A DNA stretch of 45,335 nucleotides, from contig NZZM01000042.1 of NCBI GenBank assembly GCA_002698705.1, positions 34,821-80,155 on the forward strand, read 5' to 3'. A program made the position numbers and the translations under genes. Position 1 is the stretch's first letter, and the number at the start of each line of letters is the position of its first letter. Source of the DNA: Formosa sp. (GTDB lineage Bacteria; Bacteroidota; Bacteroidia; Flavobacteriales; Flavobacteriaceae). This document shows positions 8,154 through 16,964 of this stretch, piece by piece. The notes below the pieces were generated by a model, which saw nothing but the letters and a program-made list of their open reading frames with translations, was not told the origin of the DNA and did no database searches.

Positions 8154-10775
8154 ATGAGCCAAAAAATTAGATTTATTCAAAAAGATGAGTATTTTTACAA
8201 ACTTTGCATAACATACATAAACTTTTTAAGTTATAAAGTACAAACTAAATCACAGTTGAAAACCGCTTTTAAATATATTACTGTTTTTACGTGTCTTTTT
8301 ATTTTAGCCTCTAGCTGTTCTAGAAAAAAAGATCGTTTTTTAAACCGTCATTGGCATGCTTTAAACACTAAGTACAATGTCTTATATAATGGAGGGCTTG
8401 CTTTAGAAGAAGGAATAAATGAACTTGATGCTTTGTATAAAGACAACTACTGGGGCACACTTCCGGTAGAGCGATTGACTCTTGAAGAAACTTTAGATTT
8501 TGAGGACCAAAATTTAAATCCAAATTTTGAACGCTCAGAAGAAAAAGCAATTAAAGCAGTTCATACCCATGGAATGAAAATTAAGGGTAAAGAGAAAAAT
8601 AACCAAATTGATGAAGCTTATATTATGCTTGGAATAAACCGTTACTACAGCGGTCGGTTCATACCCGCGATTGAGGCATTTAACTATATACTTTTCAAGC
8701 ATCCAGCAAGCAATAACATTAATACCGCAAAACTTTGGAGGGCCAAGGCAAATTTACGTTTAGAAAATGAATTTATTGCTTTAAATGATTTAAAGGAATT
8801 GCTTCAAAATGAGGATTTGTCAGAGATAAATCAAATACAAGCCCATGCATCACTTGCACAATTATATATTAATACAGGTTCTTTAAAAAATGCACTTAAT
8901 TCTTTAGAAAATGCCGCTAATACAACAAAGGATAAAATGTTTAAAGGGCGTCTACGTTTTATTCAGGGCCAGTTGTACAACATTGAAGGTAAAAAAGACA
9001 GCGCAGACCTTGCTTTTCAGAAAGTGATTAATTTAAAGCGGAAGGTTCCAAGATCATACAGAATTAATGCATTTCTAGAGCAAGTAAAAAACTTTAACTA
9101 TTCTTCAAAGAAGTTAGATTCTTTGGAAGATTTCCTAGATGATATTGCATCAAATAGAGAAAACCGCCCCTATTTAGATCGTATTTACTACACTACAGCT
9201 AAACATTATTTGAAGACAAATAAGGACTCCATCGCTATTTCTTATTTTAACAAATCCCTTCAAACAAAATCTCAAGACTTGTATTTAAATGCGCTTAACT
9301 ACCATACTATTGCAGATTATTATTATGAGAATTCCAATTATACTTCAGCTGGAGTATACTACGATAGTACATTGGCAAACTACAAGAAGAGAACTAAGCC
9401 TTACAGGGCTGTCAAAAAAAGATTAGATAATTTAAAGGATGTTATCTTATATGAATCGATTGTAAAAGTCAATGACAGTATTTTAGAACTTGTTTCTTTA
9501 CCAGAGAATGAATTAATAAGTTACTTTGAGAGTTACATAACGGCCTTAAAAGATAAAAGCGAGAAAACCAAAAACAAGCGAACAAAATCGAGGCGCATGA
9601 CTATCAATAGTGCGGGGGATAAAAAGAACATTAAAGCTGGCAGCTTTTACTTTTATCAGAATACTACAGTTGCTTACGGTAAGGGGGAGTTTAAGACCTT
9701 TTGGGGTGAGCGCCCTTTAGAAGACAATTGGCGCTGGTCTTCAAAAAAAGTTACAGGAAATTCAAATGATAAATATTATGATATAAATAAGGAGACCAAA
9801 TTCACAGATTCTCTCACTCCTATTGTACTGATAAACCGACTGCCCAAAGACTCTACTATTATAGATAGTATTTCACGCAGGAGAAATTTTGCTTATTTTA
9901 AGCTAGGATTAATTTATAAAAATAAATTTAAAGATTATAGCCGTTCTAGACTTAAGTTAGAAACCCTTCTAAAGCGGGACCCCGAGCAACGACTTATTCT
10001 TCCAGCTAATTATAATCTTTATAAAGTCTATGTTTTATTGGAAGAAACAGCCCTCGCAGAAACGTTAAAGAAAAATATTATCAATAATTACCCACAATCA
10101 AGATATGCCCAAATTCTTATGAACCCATTAGCTATTTTGGAACACAACAATCAAAGCCCACAGGCTCGTTATAAGGTTCTTTATGATGCTTTTGAACTTG
10201 AGGATTATCAAAAAGTAATAAAAGAATGTGAATTAGATATTCTTCGCTTTGAGGGTGATGACATTGTCCCTAAACTCGAGCTTTTAAAAACAAGTGCAAA
10301 AGGACGCCTGTATGGTTTTGAGGCTTACAAGGAGGGCTTAAGTTATATCGCTTTAAATTTCCCGAACAATAGTGAAGGAAAAAAAGCACAAAAACTTATT
10401 GATAATGATTTGAAATCTATGGAAAATGAAGCATTTGAAAAAGATTCACTAGGAGGTAATTTTAAAACAATTTTTCAATTTCCTTCCTCAGACCTTGAAG
10501 TTATAAATGAATTTAAATCGAAACTTAATATTGCAATTAAAAAAGAAGATATTTTTCAGCTAAGCTTATCAGAAGACATTTATGATATAAACACTACCTT
10601 TGTTGTTGTTCACGGATTAAAAAGTATTGATGGCGCTATGGGCTTTACGGAAATTTTGAATATTGAAATTCCCGAAATTGTTGATAAATCATATTTTGCT
10701 ATTTCATCATCTAATTACAAAACGCTTCAAATTCATAAAAATTTGGGAGCTTATTTAGAACTAATAAAAAATTAA
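8154..10775 (+). CDS. sprE: SprE/PorW-like TPR lipoprotein of gliding motility and type IX secretion
   Basis: A large TPR-rich lipoprotein of up to 873 residues. After a signal ending in LFILASSC (lipobox-like cysteine) comes KKDRFLNRHWHALNTKYN followed by LYNGG, which I recognise from SprE/PorW. TPR-like helices cover roughly residues 130-420 and 590-760. Family members are needed for gliding and type IX secretion and act in the periplasm attached to a membrane. The start is doubtful: the ATG at 8154 adds 34 residues before the signal peptide, while the TTG at 8256 gives the clean signal MKTAFKYITVFTCLF. I give the longer coordinates as the outer limit and think the TTG is at least as likely. 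The bactofilin gene follows 12 bp later. Confidence 0.85.
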   Translation: MSQKIRFIQKDEYFYKLCITYINFLSYKVQTKSQLKTAFKYITVFTCLFILASSCSRKKDRFLNRHWHALNTKYNVLYNGGLALEEGINELDALYKDNYWGTLPVERLTLEETLDFEDQNLNPNFERSEEKAIKAVHTHGMKIKGKEKNNQIDEAYIMLGINRYYSGRFIPAIEAFNYILFKHPASNNINTAKLWRAKANLRLENEFIALNDLKELLQNEDLSEINQIQAHASLAQLYINTGSLKNALNSLENAANTTKDKMFKGRLRFIQGQLYNIEGKKDSADLAFQKVINLKRKVPRSYRINAFLEQVKNFNYSSKKLDSLEDFLDDIASNRENRPYLDRIYYTTAKHYLKTNKDSIAISYFNKSLQTKSQDLYLNALNYHTIADYYYENSNYTSAGVYYDSTLANYKKRTKPYRAVKKRLDNLKDVILYESIVKVNDSILELVSLPENELISYFESYITALKDKSEKTKNKRTKSRRMTINSAGDKKNIKAGSFYFYQNTTVAYGKGEFKTFWGERPLEDNWRWSSKKVTGNSNDKYYDINKETKFTDSLTPIVLINRLPKDSTIIDSISRRRNFAYFKLGLIYKNKFKDYSRSRLKLETLLKRDPEQRLILPANYNLYKVYVLLEETALAETLKKNIINNYPQSRYAQILMNPLAILEHNNQSPQARYKVLYDAFELEDYQKVIKECELDILRFEGDDIVPKLELLKTSAKGRLYGFEAYKEGLSYIALNFPNNSEGKKAQKLIDNDLKSMENEAFEKDSLGGNFKTIFQFPSSDLEVINEFKSKLNIAIKKEDIFQLSLSEDIYDINTTFVVVHGLKSIDGAMGFTEILNIEIPEIVDKSYFAISSSNYKTLQIHKNLGAYLELIKN

Positions 10776-10787
10776 TTTTTAAAAACT

Positions 10788-11216
10788 ATGTTTAAAGATT
10801 CAAAAAGACCCAAGTCTCAACAAAGTGGATTATCCCAACAAAATATGATTGCTCATGGGACTATTTTTGAGGGTGATTTAAAAAGTGAAGGGGACTTCAG
10901 GATTGAGGGTGTGATTAAGGGGACACTTTTTACAAAAGGAAAGGTTGTTATAGGCAGTACAGGAACTATTGAAGGCAGCTTAAATTGTGACAATGCTGAT
11001 ATTGAAGGCCAAGTTAAAGGTAAGCTGTTTATTTCAGAGACCCTAAGTTTGCGTGCATCTGCGCATGTAGATGGAGATGTTCAAACCGGGAAACTTGCAG
11101 TAGAGCCAGGTGCCACATTTAATGCGAATTGCCAAATGAAAGATGCTGTTAAAGCGCTCAAAACAAATCTAAATCCAACATTAGAAACTGGTGCTAAATC
11201 AGAACAAACAGCTTAA
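10788..11216 (+). CDS. Bactofilin-family polymer-forming cytoskeletal protein
   Basis: A 142-residue protein with the bactofilin core (about 20-115). It shows successive short beta-helix turns, for example GTIFEGDLKSEGDFRIEGVIKG and GSLNCDNADIEGQVKGKL, with a glycine/valine spacing typical of the family, flanked by disordered ends rich in Q, S and K. Bactofilins polymerise without nucleotide and act as membrane-associated scaffolds for envelope enzymes or chromosome organisation. The gene sits between sprE and the AtpZ-like gene, and its last 26 bp overlap the latter in another frame, so the three are likely co-transcribed. Which scaffold role applies here cannot be told. Confidence 0.92.
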   Translation: MFKDSKRPKSQQSGLSQQNMIAHGTIFEGDLKSEGDFRIEGVIKGTLFTKGKVVIGSTGTIEGSLNCDNADIEGQVKGKLFISETLSLRASAHVDGDVQTGKLAVEPGATFNANCQMKDAVKALKTNLNPTLETGAKSEQTA

Positions 11217-11418
11217 AAATTTTGCGGAGCTTTCAAGTCTAGGTTTCCAGATGGTATCTATCATTGGAGTCTGCACCTTTCTGGGACAAAAGCTAGATGC
11301 ATTTTATTCAAATTCAACCACTAATTACTATACTTTAGGATTCGTATTGTTTGGCGTTATTTTAGCCACGGTATGTGTTGTTAGAAAGATTCTTAAACGC
11401 CCACAGATCATAGAATAA
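11191..11418 (+). CDS. AtpZ/AtpI-family protein
   Basis: A 75-residue protein with two membrane segments (about 15-31 and 44-64). The glycine-rich first helix ends in LGQKLD, the typical G-x-x-x-D signature of the AtpZ/AtpI group. Such proteins assist assembly of the ATP synthase c-ring and have been linked to Mg2+ uptake for the enzyme. The start is a GTG inside the end of the bactofilin gene (26 bp overlap), suggesting translational coupling. It lies upstream of the main ATP synthase operon with the DUF6168-like gene between, which supports the call. Confidence 0.85.
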   Translation: MLNQNKQLKNFAELSSLGFQMVSIIGVCTFLGQKLDAFYSNSTTNYYTLGFVLFGVILATVCVVRKILKRPQIIE

Positions 11419-11424
11419 ACACGA

Positions 11425-11823
11425 ATGGAAGTGTTCAAGAAAAGACAAGTTTCGTTTTTATTACAATTGATTGTTATCACATTAGTATTGCTTGTGACTC
11501 ACTCATATTTACACCATTATTTTTCAAACTCAAATCCGCTGTTTTTTCCGATTTGGCAGGTTTACGCCTTTCATGTTTTTGTAACCACAGCTATATATGG
11601 CATAATAAACTACAAGTACTCTTTTGGTCAAAAAGTAATTTTCAATTTATTCATGGGAATGACTTTGCTTAAAATGATTTTGTCGATTTTATTTTTACTC
11701 CCCTTGTTTTTGTCTGATTTTGAAGCAAAAAGAGCCGATATTTTTAACTTTTTTGTACCCTATTTCTTTTTTCTTTTCTTTGAAATTTTTAGCTTAACAA
11801 AGCTGCTTCAAAATCCAGAATAG
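11425..11823 (+). CDS. DUF6168-like four-helix membrane protein, possible AtpI analogue
   Basis: A 132-residue protein with four predicted membrane helices (about 10-30, 42-62, 70-95 and 104-126) and almost no soluble part. I recognise it as the Flavobacteriia family DUF6168, whose function is not established. It starts 6 bp after the AtpZ-like gene and lies directly before the atpB promoter. Size, helix count and position equal those of AtpI in other bacteria, so it may be a strongly diverged AtpI. That is inference from position; no shared motif is obvious by eye. Confidence 0.75.
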   Translation: MEVFKKRQVSFLLQLIVITLVLLVTHSYLHHYFSNSNPLFFPIWQVYAFHVFVTTAIYGIINYKYSFGQKVIFNLFMGMTLLKMILSILFLLPLFLSDFEAKRADIFNFFVPYFFFLFFEIFSLTKLLQNPE

Positions 11824-11893
11824 TTTTATTTTTAAACCTGCTTCAAGGATGAGTTTTTTTCCAAAAACTTTCAAAATTAACCACAAAATTATG

Positions 11894-11924
11894 TTTGTCA
11901 ATTCATATAATGTGTGTAAATTTG
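11894..11924 (+). promoter_or_regulatory. Consensus promoter of the atpBEFHAG operon
   Basis: TTTG at 11894-11897 and TAAATTTG at 11917-11924 match the Bacteroidota -33 and -7 elements, with 19 bp between them. The predicted start near 11930 gives a leader of about 33 nt before the atpB ATG at 11963. It is the best promoter match in the window, fitting a highly expressed operon. It also separates atpB onward from the sprE-bactofilin-AtpZ transcript. Confidence 0.7.
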
Positions 11925-11962
11925 CAGCGTATAAAAAACTGGGTATTACAAAGCTGTAAATA

Positions 11963-13069
11963 ATGAAATTAATCAACCTAAAAAGTAAGTTAATAACAAT
12001 TTTATTTTTGTTTTTTGGTTTTATCGGTTTTGCTAAAGATGCTAACGAAAGGCATGATAGTGGTAAAAAATTTGATCCAAAAGAGATGATTTTACACCAC
12101 GTTAAAGATGCTTATGGGATGCATATTGCAACTTTAAATGCAACCGAAGATCACCCAATACACATCTCAATTCCATTACCGGTCATAGTATACACAAAAA
12201 AAGGGATTACTGTTTTCTCATCATCTGCTTTCCACCACGACTATCACGGTCATGAAATTGTTGAAAAAAACGGTCAACGCTTCATCAACCTTCATGAAAA
12301 GGTATATGTTTTAGATCCAGGTGCCAATGAAGTCATGCTGGACGCAGACGGATACGCCATAAATGCACATCGGCCCAAATTTGACCTGTCCATCACACGA
12401 AACGTTTTTATGATGTGGGTGTCTATTGCACTCTTGCTTTTTATATTTTTATCCGCCGCCCGCCGCTATAAAAAGGCAGAAAACTACGTGCCTTCTGGGA
12501 TTGCAAGTTTTGTAGAGCCTTTAATTGTTTTTGTAAGAGATGAAATCGGTAAACCGATGATCGGTGCTAAAAAGTATAAGCCTTATATGCCCTATTTGTT
12601 AACCATCTTTTTCTTTATTTGGATTAATAATATTTTTGGATTGATTCCAATTTTAAATGGCGCTAATCTAAGTGGTAATATAGCTTTTACATTTACATTA
12701 GCAGTACTCACTTTTATCATAACAACATTTAGTGGTAATAAAAATTACTGGAAGCATATTTTTTGGATGCCCGGCGTACCTGTGCCTATGAAAATATTTT
12801 TAATGCCCATCGAAATTATTGGCATGTTTGTCAAGCCAATATCTCTAATGATTCGTTTGTTTGCCAACATTACGGCAGGGCACGTTATTATTTTAGCATT
12901 AATGTCATTAATCTTTGTATTTAAGTCTGTTGCAATCGCACCAGTTTCTGTAGCATTCTCGTTGTTTATTACAGTCATCGAAGTTATTGTAACCGCAATA
13001 CAAGCATATATATTTACAATATTGTCAGCTCTATATTTTGGAATGGCAACAGAAGAAGAACATCATTAA
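11963..13069 (+). CDS. atpB: F1Fo ATP synthase subunit a
   Basis: 368 residues, longer than the roughly 270 of the E. coli protein. The first 20-25 residues form a signal peptide (ITILFLFFGFIGFAKD), followed by a periplasmic region of about 115 residues rich in histidine. Five or so membrane helices follow from residue 145. The block MIRLFANITAGHVIILAL holds the essential arginine (near 298) of the proton path, and VTAIQAYIFTILSALYFG ends the protein. Subunit a forms the half-channels next to the c-ring. The long extracytoplasmic N-terminus is a known trait of Bacteroidota subunit a. First gene of the operon, 15 bp before atpE. Confidence 0.97.
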   Translation: MKLINLKSKLITILFLFFGFIGFAKDANERHDSGKKFDPKEMILHHVKDAYGMHIATLNATEDHPIHISIPLPVIVYTKKGITVFSSSAFHHDYHGHEIVEKNGQRFINLHEKVYVLDPGANEVMLDADGYAINAHRPKFDLSITRNVFMMWVSIALLLFIFLSAARRYKKAENYVPSGIASFVEPLIVFVRDEIGKPMIGAKKYKPYMPYLLTIFFFIWINNIFGLIPILNGANLSGNIAFTFTLAVLTFIITTFSGNKNYWKHIFWMPGVPVPMKIFLMPIEIIGMFVKPISLMIRLFANITAGHVIILALMSLIFVFKSVAIAPVSVAFSLFITVIEVIVTAIQAYIFTILSALYFGMATEEEHH

Positions 13070-13081
13070 CTTAAATTATAA

Positions 13082-13294
<213 letters not shown>

Positions 13295-13300
13295 AAAAAT

Positions 13301-13337
13301 AAACTACAGAAGCAACGGTTGGTTGTTTCTGTAGTTT
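13301..13337 (+). terminator. Terminator-like hairpin inside the ATP synthase operon (atpE-atpF)
   Basis: AAACTACAGAAGCAAC (13301-13316) pairs with GTTGTTTCTGTAGTTT (13322-13337) over 16 bp with one G-U pair and a 5-base loop, followed by TTA and AT-rich DNA. It is the longest perfect stem I see in the window. Its place 7 bp after the atpE stop and 30 bp before the atpF ATG suggests partial termination or protection of the atpE mRNA end. Confidence 0.75.
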
Positions 13338-13366
13338 TTAATTTAAGTTATTTTAATAGAACGCAA

Positions 13367-13861
13367 ATGGATTTAATAACACCAGAGTTTGGACTTGTTT
13401 TTTGGACCTTGATAACATTTTTGGTCTTACTTTTTATTTTAAAAAAATTCGCTTGGAAGCCTATTTTAGGTGCTGTCAGTGAGAGAGAAGAAGGCATAAA
13501 AGAAGCTTTGGCCTCCGCTGTAGAAGCTCGTAAAGAAATGGAAAACTTAAAAGCTGACAACGAGCGTATTTTAAAGGAGGCTCGCGCCGAACGGGAAGCC
13601 ATGCTTAAAGAAGCAAGTGAGTTAAAAAATAAAATGATTGACGATGCGAAGCAAGACGCCAAATCACAGGCGAGTAAACTTGTAATACAAGCTCAAGCTG
13701 CTATCGAAGCAGAGAAAAAAGCTGCGATTGCAGATTTAAAATCACAGGTTGCGCAAATCTCCATCTCAATTGCAGAGAAAGTGGTGCGTCAGGAATTATC
13801 AAATCCAGAAAAGCAAGAGAAATTGGTCGAGGCCATGTTAGATGAAACTACTTTGAATTAA
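13367..13861 (+). CDS. atpF: F1Fo ATP synthase subunit b
   Basis: 164 residues: one N-terminal membrane helix (FGLVFWTLITFLVLLFIL) then a long charged coiled coil with many A, E and K residues, the peripheral stalk. The family motif KKFAWKPILGAVSEREEGI follows the helix. I use the ATG at 13367 (MDLITPEFG), because the ORF-track start is a TTG within the hairpin loop and would add 16 residues, read through the stem, that look noncoding. The atpH ATG follows 9 bp after the stop. Confidence 0.96.
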   Translation: MDLITPEFGLVFWTLITFLVLLFILKKFAWKPILGAVSEREEGIKEALASAVEARKEMENLKADNERILKEARAEREAMLKEASELKNKMIDDAKQDAKSQASKLVIQAQAAIEAEKKAAIADLKSQVAQISISIAEKVVRQELSNPEKQEKLVEAMLDETTLN

Positions 13862-13870
13862 AGCAATACT

Positions 13871-14407
13871 ATGTCAGGTACAAGAGCAGCCATTCGATAT
13901 GCCAAAGCTATTTTAAGCGTGGGGACAGACAACCAAACTTCGGAAAAAATCCAATTAGAAATGGATCAAATTGCCCACGCGATTGAATCTAATGCCGCAT
14001 TGAACGAGGCCTTAAAATCTCCAGTAGTAAAACTGTCAGTAAAAGCAGTAGTTTTAGATAAAGTCTTTAATAACTTTAGTCCCGAACTAAAGTCTTTATT
14101 TCAAACTTTAGTACAAAATAAGCGCATTGATTTACTAGAGGAAATTGCCTTGCAGTACAAGCAGTTATTTAACCAGCTCAACAACAAGGAAGAGGCGATC
14201 GTCATCACAGCAGTACCAATGACCTCGGCCATGGAAGTAAAGATTATGGCAAAACTTAAAACTTTGTCAAGTAAAGATTTAAGCTTAAAAAAAAGGGTAG
14301 ATGAGACCATACTTGGAGGTTTTATTTTACGAGTTGGGGACCAGCAATACAATGCCAGTGTTTCCAACCAATTAAATGAATTAAAAAATAAATTTCAAAT
14401 AAATTAA
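13871..14407 (+). CDS. atpH: F1Fo ATP synthase subunit delta
   Basis: 178 residues, normal for the subunit, which joins the b-stalk to the top of the F1 head. The N-terminal helical domain begins [16 protein letters not shown], like the family start with RYAKAL. The C-terminal part carries [26 protein letters not shown], the most conserved segment. It sits between atpF and atpA as expected, 1 bp before the atpA start, so coupled translation is likely. Confidence 0.95.
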   Translation: MSGTRAAIRYAKAILSVGTDNQTSEKIQLEMDQIAHAIESNAALNEALKSPVVKLSVKAVVLDKVFNNFSPELKSLFQTLVQNKRIDLLEEIALQYKQLFNQLNNKEEAIVITAVPMTSAMEVKIMAKLKTLSSKDLSLKKRVDETILGGFILRVGDQQYNASVSNQLNELKNKFQIN

Positions 14408-14408
14408 A

Positions 14409-15986
14409 ATGGCAGATGTAAAAGCAGCTGAAATTTCAGCAATTTTAAAGCAACAACTTTCAGGATTTGAAGCGAATGCGTCCCTAGACGAAGTAGGAAC
14501 TGTATTAACTGTAGGAGATGGGATTGTCCGCGCCTACGGATTGTCTAACGCACAGTACGGTGAATTGGTTCAATTTGAAGGCGGTCTTGAAGGGATTGTT
14601 TTGAATCTTGAAGAAGACAATGTTGGAATTGTACTTTTAGGTGCTTCTAAAGTTGTAAGAGAAGGTTCAACAGTTAAACGTACAGGCCGTATCGCATCCA
14701 TAAATGTTGGAGAAGGTATTGTGGGGCGTGTGGTGGATACCCTTGGTACACCCATTGATGGAAAGGGGCCTGTTGAAGGCGATCTTTATCAAATGCCATT
14801 GGAGCGTAAAGCACCTGGTGTTGTATTCCGAGAGCCGGTTACTGAACCACTTCAAACAGGAATAAAATCTATTGATGCTATGATCCCAGTAGGGCGTGGC
14901 CAAAGAGAACTTGTAATTGGAGATCGTCAAACAGGGAAAACTGCAGTTTGTATCGATACCATATTAAATCAAAAAGAATTCTATGATGCAGGGGAACCTG
15001 TTTACTGTATTTATGTTGCGGTAGGACAGAAAGCGTCCACTGTTGCTTTAATTTCAAAAACACTTGAGGAAAAAGGTGCCTTGGCTTACACCACAATTGT
15101 AGCAGCAAATGCATCAGACCCTGCACCAATGCAGGTTTATGCACCGTTTGCAGGTGCTGCAATTGGAGAGTATTTTAGAGATACAGGCCGACCCGCTCTT
15201 ATTGTTTATGATGATTTGTCAAAACAAGCTGTGGCTTATCGAGAAGTTTCACTTTTATTACGCCGCCCACCAGGACGAGAGGCTTATCCAGGAGATGTAT
15301 TTTATTTACACTCGCGTTTGTTGGAGCGTTCTGCAAAAGTGATCAACGATGACACCCTTGCAAAGGATATGAACGATTTACCTGAATCCTTGAAGCCTTT
15401 GGTGAAAGGCGGGGGATCTTTAACAGCACTTCCAATCATTGAAACGCAAGCGGGGGATGTATCTGCTTATATTCCTACAAACGTGATTTCGATTACAGAT
15501 GGTCAGATTTTCTTAGATGGTGATTTATTCAATTCTGGCGTTCGACCGGCGATCAACGTCGGCATTTCTGTGTCTCGTGTGGGAGGAAATGCACAGATTA
15601 AATCCATGAAAAAAGTATCTGGAACATTAAAGCTTGATCAAGCACAATTCCGTGAATTAGAGGCTTTTGCCAAGTTTGGTTCAGATTTGGATGCCGTTAC
15701 ATTGAATGTTATTGAAAAAGGAAAACGAAACGTTGAAATCCTTAAGCAAGCCCAAAATGACCCTTTTAAAGTAGAAGATCAAATTGCGATTATTTATGCA
15801 GGATCTAAAAACTTATTGCGGGATGTTCCTGTTAATAAAGTCAAAGAGTTTGAAGCTGAATTCATAGAATTTTTAAAAGTAAAACACAGTGGAGTTCTGT
15901 CTACTCTTAAATCTGGCAAGCTTACAGATGAGGTCACAGACACCCTAACAAAAGTAGCACAAAACATGTCTGCTAAATACAATTAG
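14409..15986 (+). CDS. atpA: F1Fo ATP synthase subunit alpha
   Basis: 525 residues. The nucleotide-binding Walker A loop is GDRQTGKTA (near 174), and the signature [14 protein letters not shown] is near 380. The region [27 protein letters not shown] is also typical. Alpha subunits form the non-catalytic sites of the F1 hexamer. Codon use looks more GC-rich and regular than in neighbouring AT-rich genes, in line with high expression. The catalytic partner beta (atpD) is not in this window, so it must be coded elsewhere. Confidence 0.98.
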   Translation: MADVKAAEISAILKQQLSGFEANASLDEVGTVLTVGDGIVRAYGLSNAQYGELVQFEGGLEGIVLNLEEDNVGIVLLGASKVVREGSTVKRTGRIASINVGEGIVGRVVDTLGTPIDGKGPVEGDLYQMPLERKAPGVVFREPVTEPLQTGIKSIDAMIPVGRGQRELVIGDRQTGKTAVCIDTILNQKEFYDAGEPVYCIYVAVGQKASTVALISKTLEEKGALAYTTIVAANASDPAPMQVYAPFAGAAIGEYFRDTGRPALIVYDDLSKQAVAYREVSLLLRRPPGREAYPGDVFYLHSRLLERSAKVINDDTLAKDMNDLPESLKPLVKGGGSLTALPIIETQAGDVSAYIPTNVISITDGQIFLDGDLFNSGVRPAINVGISVSRVGGNAQIKSMKKVSGTLKLDQAQFRELEAFAKFGSDLDAVTLNVIEKGKRNVEILKQAQNDPFKVEDQIAIIYAGSKNLLRDVPVNKVKEFEAEFIEFLKVKHSGVLSTLKSGKLTDEVTDTLTKVAQNMSAKYN

Positions 15987-15994
15987 TCTAAAGC

Positions 15995-16852
15995 ATGGCA
16001 AATTTAAAGGAAATAAGAAACAGAATTTCGTCTGTATCCTCTACGATGCAGATCACAAGTGCCATGAAGATGGTTTCTGCCGCCAAGTTAAAGAAGGCCC
16101 AAGACGCCATCACAGCGATGCGCCCATACGCGGACAAGCTTACAGAGCTTTTACAAAATTTAAGCGCTACCTTGGACTCGAGCAACGGGAGTAAATTTGC
16201 AGAACAACGCGAGGTAAAAACAGTACTTATTGTAGCGATTACCTCCAATAGAGGGCTTTGTGGCGCCTTTAATTCCAACATCATCAAACAGGTAACCCAT
16301 TTAGCAAGGGCATATGCGGATCAAAAAGTTTCTGTACTGGCCATTGGAAAGAAAGGCAATGATGCACTTGAGAAAGAGAACCAAGTCATTTCAAATCAAA
16401 GTAATGTTTTTGAGGATTTGACTTTTGAAAATGTCGCAAAAATTGCTGACACGTTGATGGCACAGTTTGAATCGGGTGCGGTTGATAAAATTGAGTTAGT
16501 ATACAATAAATTCAAAAACGCAGCTACTCAAATTATTTTGACGGAGCCATTTTTACCCATTGTTCCAAATACGGAAATTGTAAATTTAAATCAAGACTAT
16601 ATATTTGAGCCTTCTAAATCGGAAATTGTCGAAACCTTAATACCAAAGTCTTTAAAAACACAGTTATTCAAAGCCGTAAGAGACAGTTTTGCAAGTGAAC
16701 ATGGTGCCCGAATGACAGCCATGCACAAGGCTACGGACAATGCCACAGAGCTAAGAGATCAATTAAAATTGACCTACAACAAAGCAAGACAAGCAGCCAT
16801 TACCAATGAGATTCTTGAAATTGTTGGTGGTGCTGAGGCGTTGAACAACTAA
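15995..16852 (+). CDS. atpG: F1Fo ATP synthase subunit gamma
   Basis: 285 residues forming the central rotating shaft. The N-terminal coiled coil MANLKEIRNRISSVSSTMQ with ITSAMKMVSAAKLKKAQ and the C-terminal helix with EHGARMTAMHKATDNATEL are the two parts inserted in the F1 head. ITSNRGLCGAFNSNI is the conserved central segment. It starts 8 bp after atpA. The operon ends here: atpD and atpC do not follow, and a 112 bp gap without a clear terminator leads to the flippase gene. Confidence 0.97.
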   Translation: MANLKEIRNRISSVSSTMQITSAMKMVSAAKLKKAQDAITAMRPYADKLTELLQNLSATLDSSNGSKFAEQREVKTVLIVAITSNRGLCGAFNSNIIKQVTHLARAYADQKVSVLAIGKKGNDALEKENQVISNQSNVFEDLTFENVAKIADTLMAQFESGAVDKIELVYNKFKNAATQIILTEPFLPIVPNTEIVNLNQDYIFEPSKSEIVETLIPKSLKTQLFKAVRDSFASEHGARMTAMHKATDNATELRDQLKLTYNKARQAAITNEILEIVGGAEALNN

Positions 16853-16964
16853 AGTAAGCGCTGCAAACACAAACAGTCCTGAATCCAGCACCCTACTGCC
16901 TTCCCATTAATAATTATTATATCTGCCGTAAAAAGTGTATTTTTAAGCCTATAAATCCAGTAGT

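Noticed and set aside
13348-13662. Minus-strand ORF of 104 residues opposite atpF
   Set aside because: It mirrors the coding frame of atpF, is low in complexity (S, A, F rich) and shows no family pattern; a shadow of the real gene.
14667-15342. Several ORFs of 77-94 residues on both strands inside atpA
   Set aside because: Shadow frames of the well-conserved alpha subunit; their sequences show no domain and reflect its codon bias.
16853-16964. Terminator or promoter between atpG and the flippase gene
   Set aside because: Only short AT palindromes (TAATAATTATTA) and a 6-bp stem are visible; no exact TAnnTTTG motif. Neither call can be supported.
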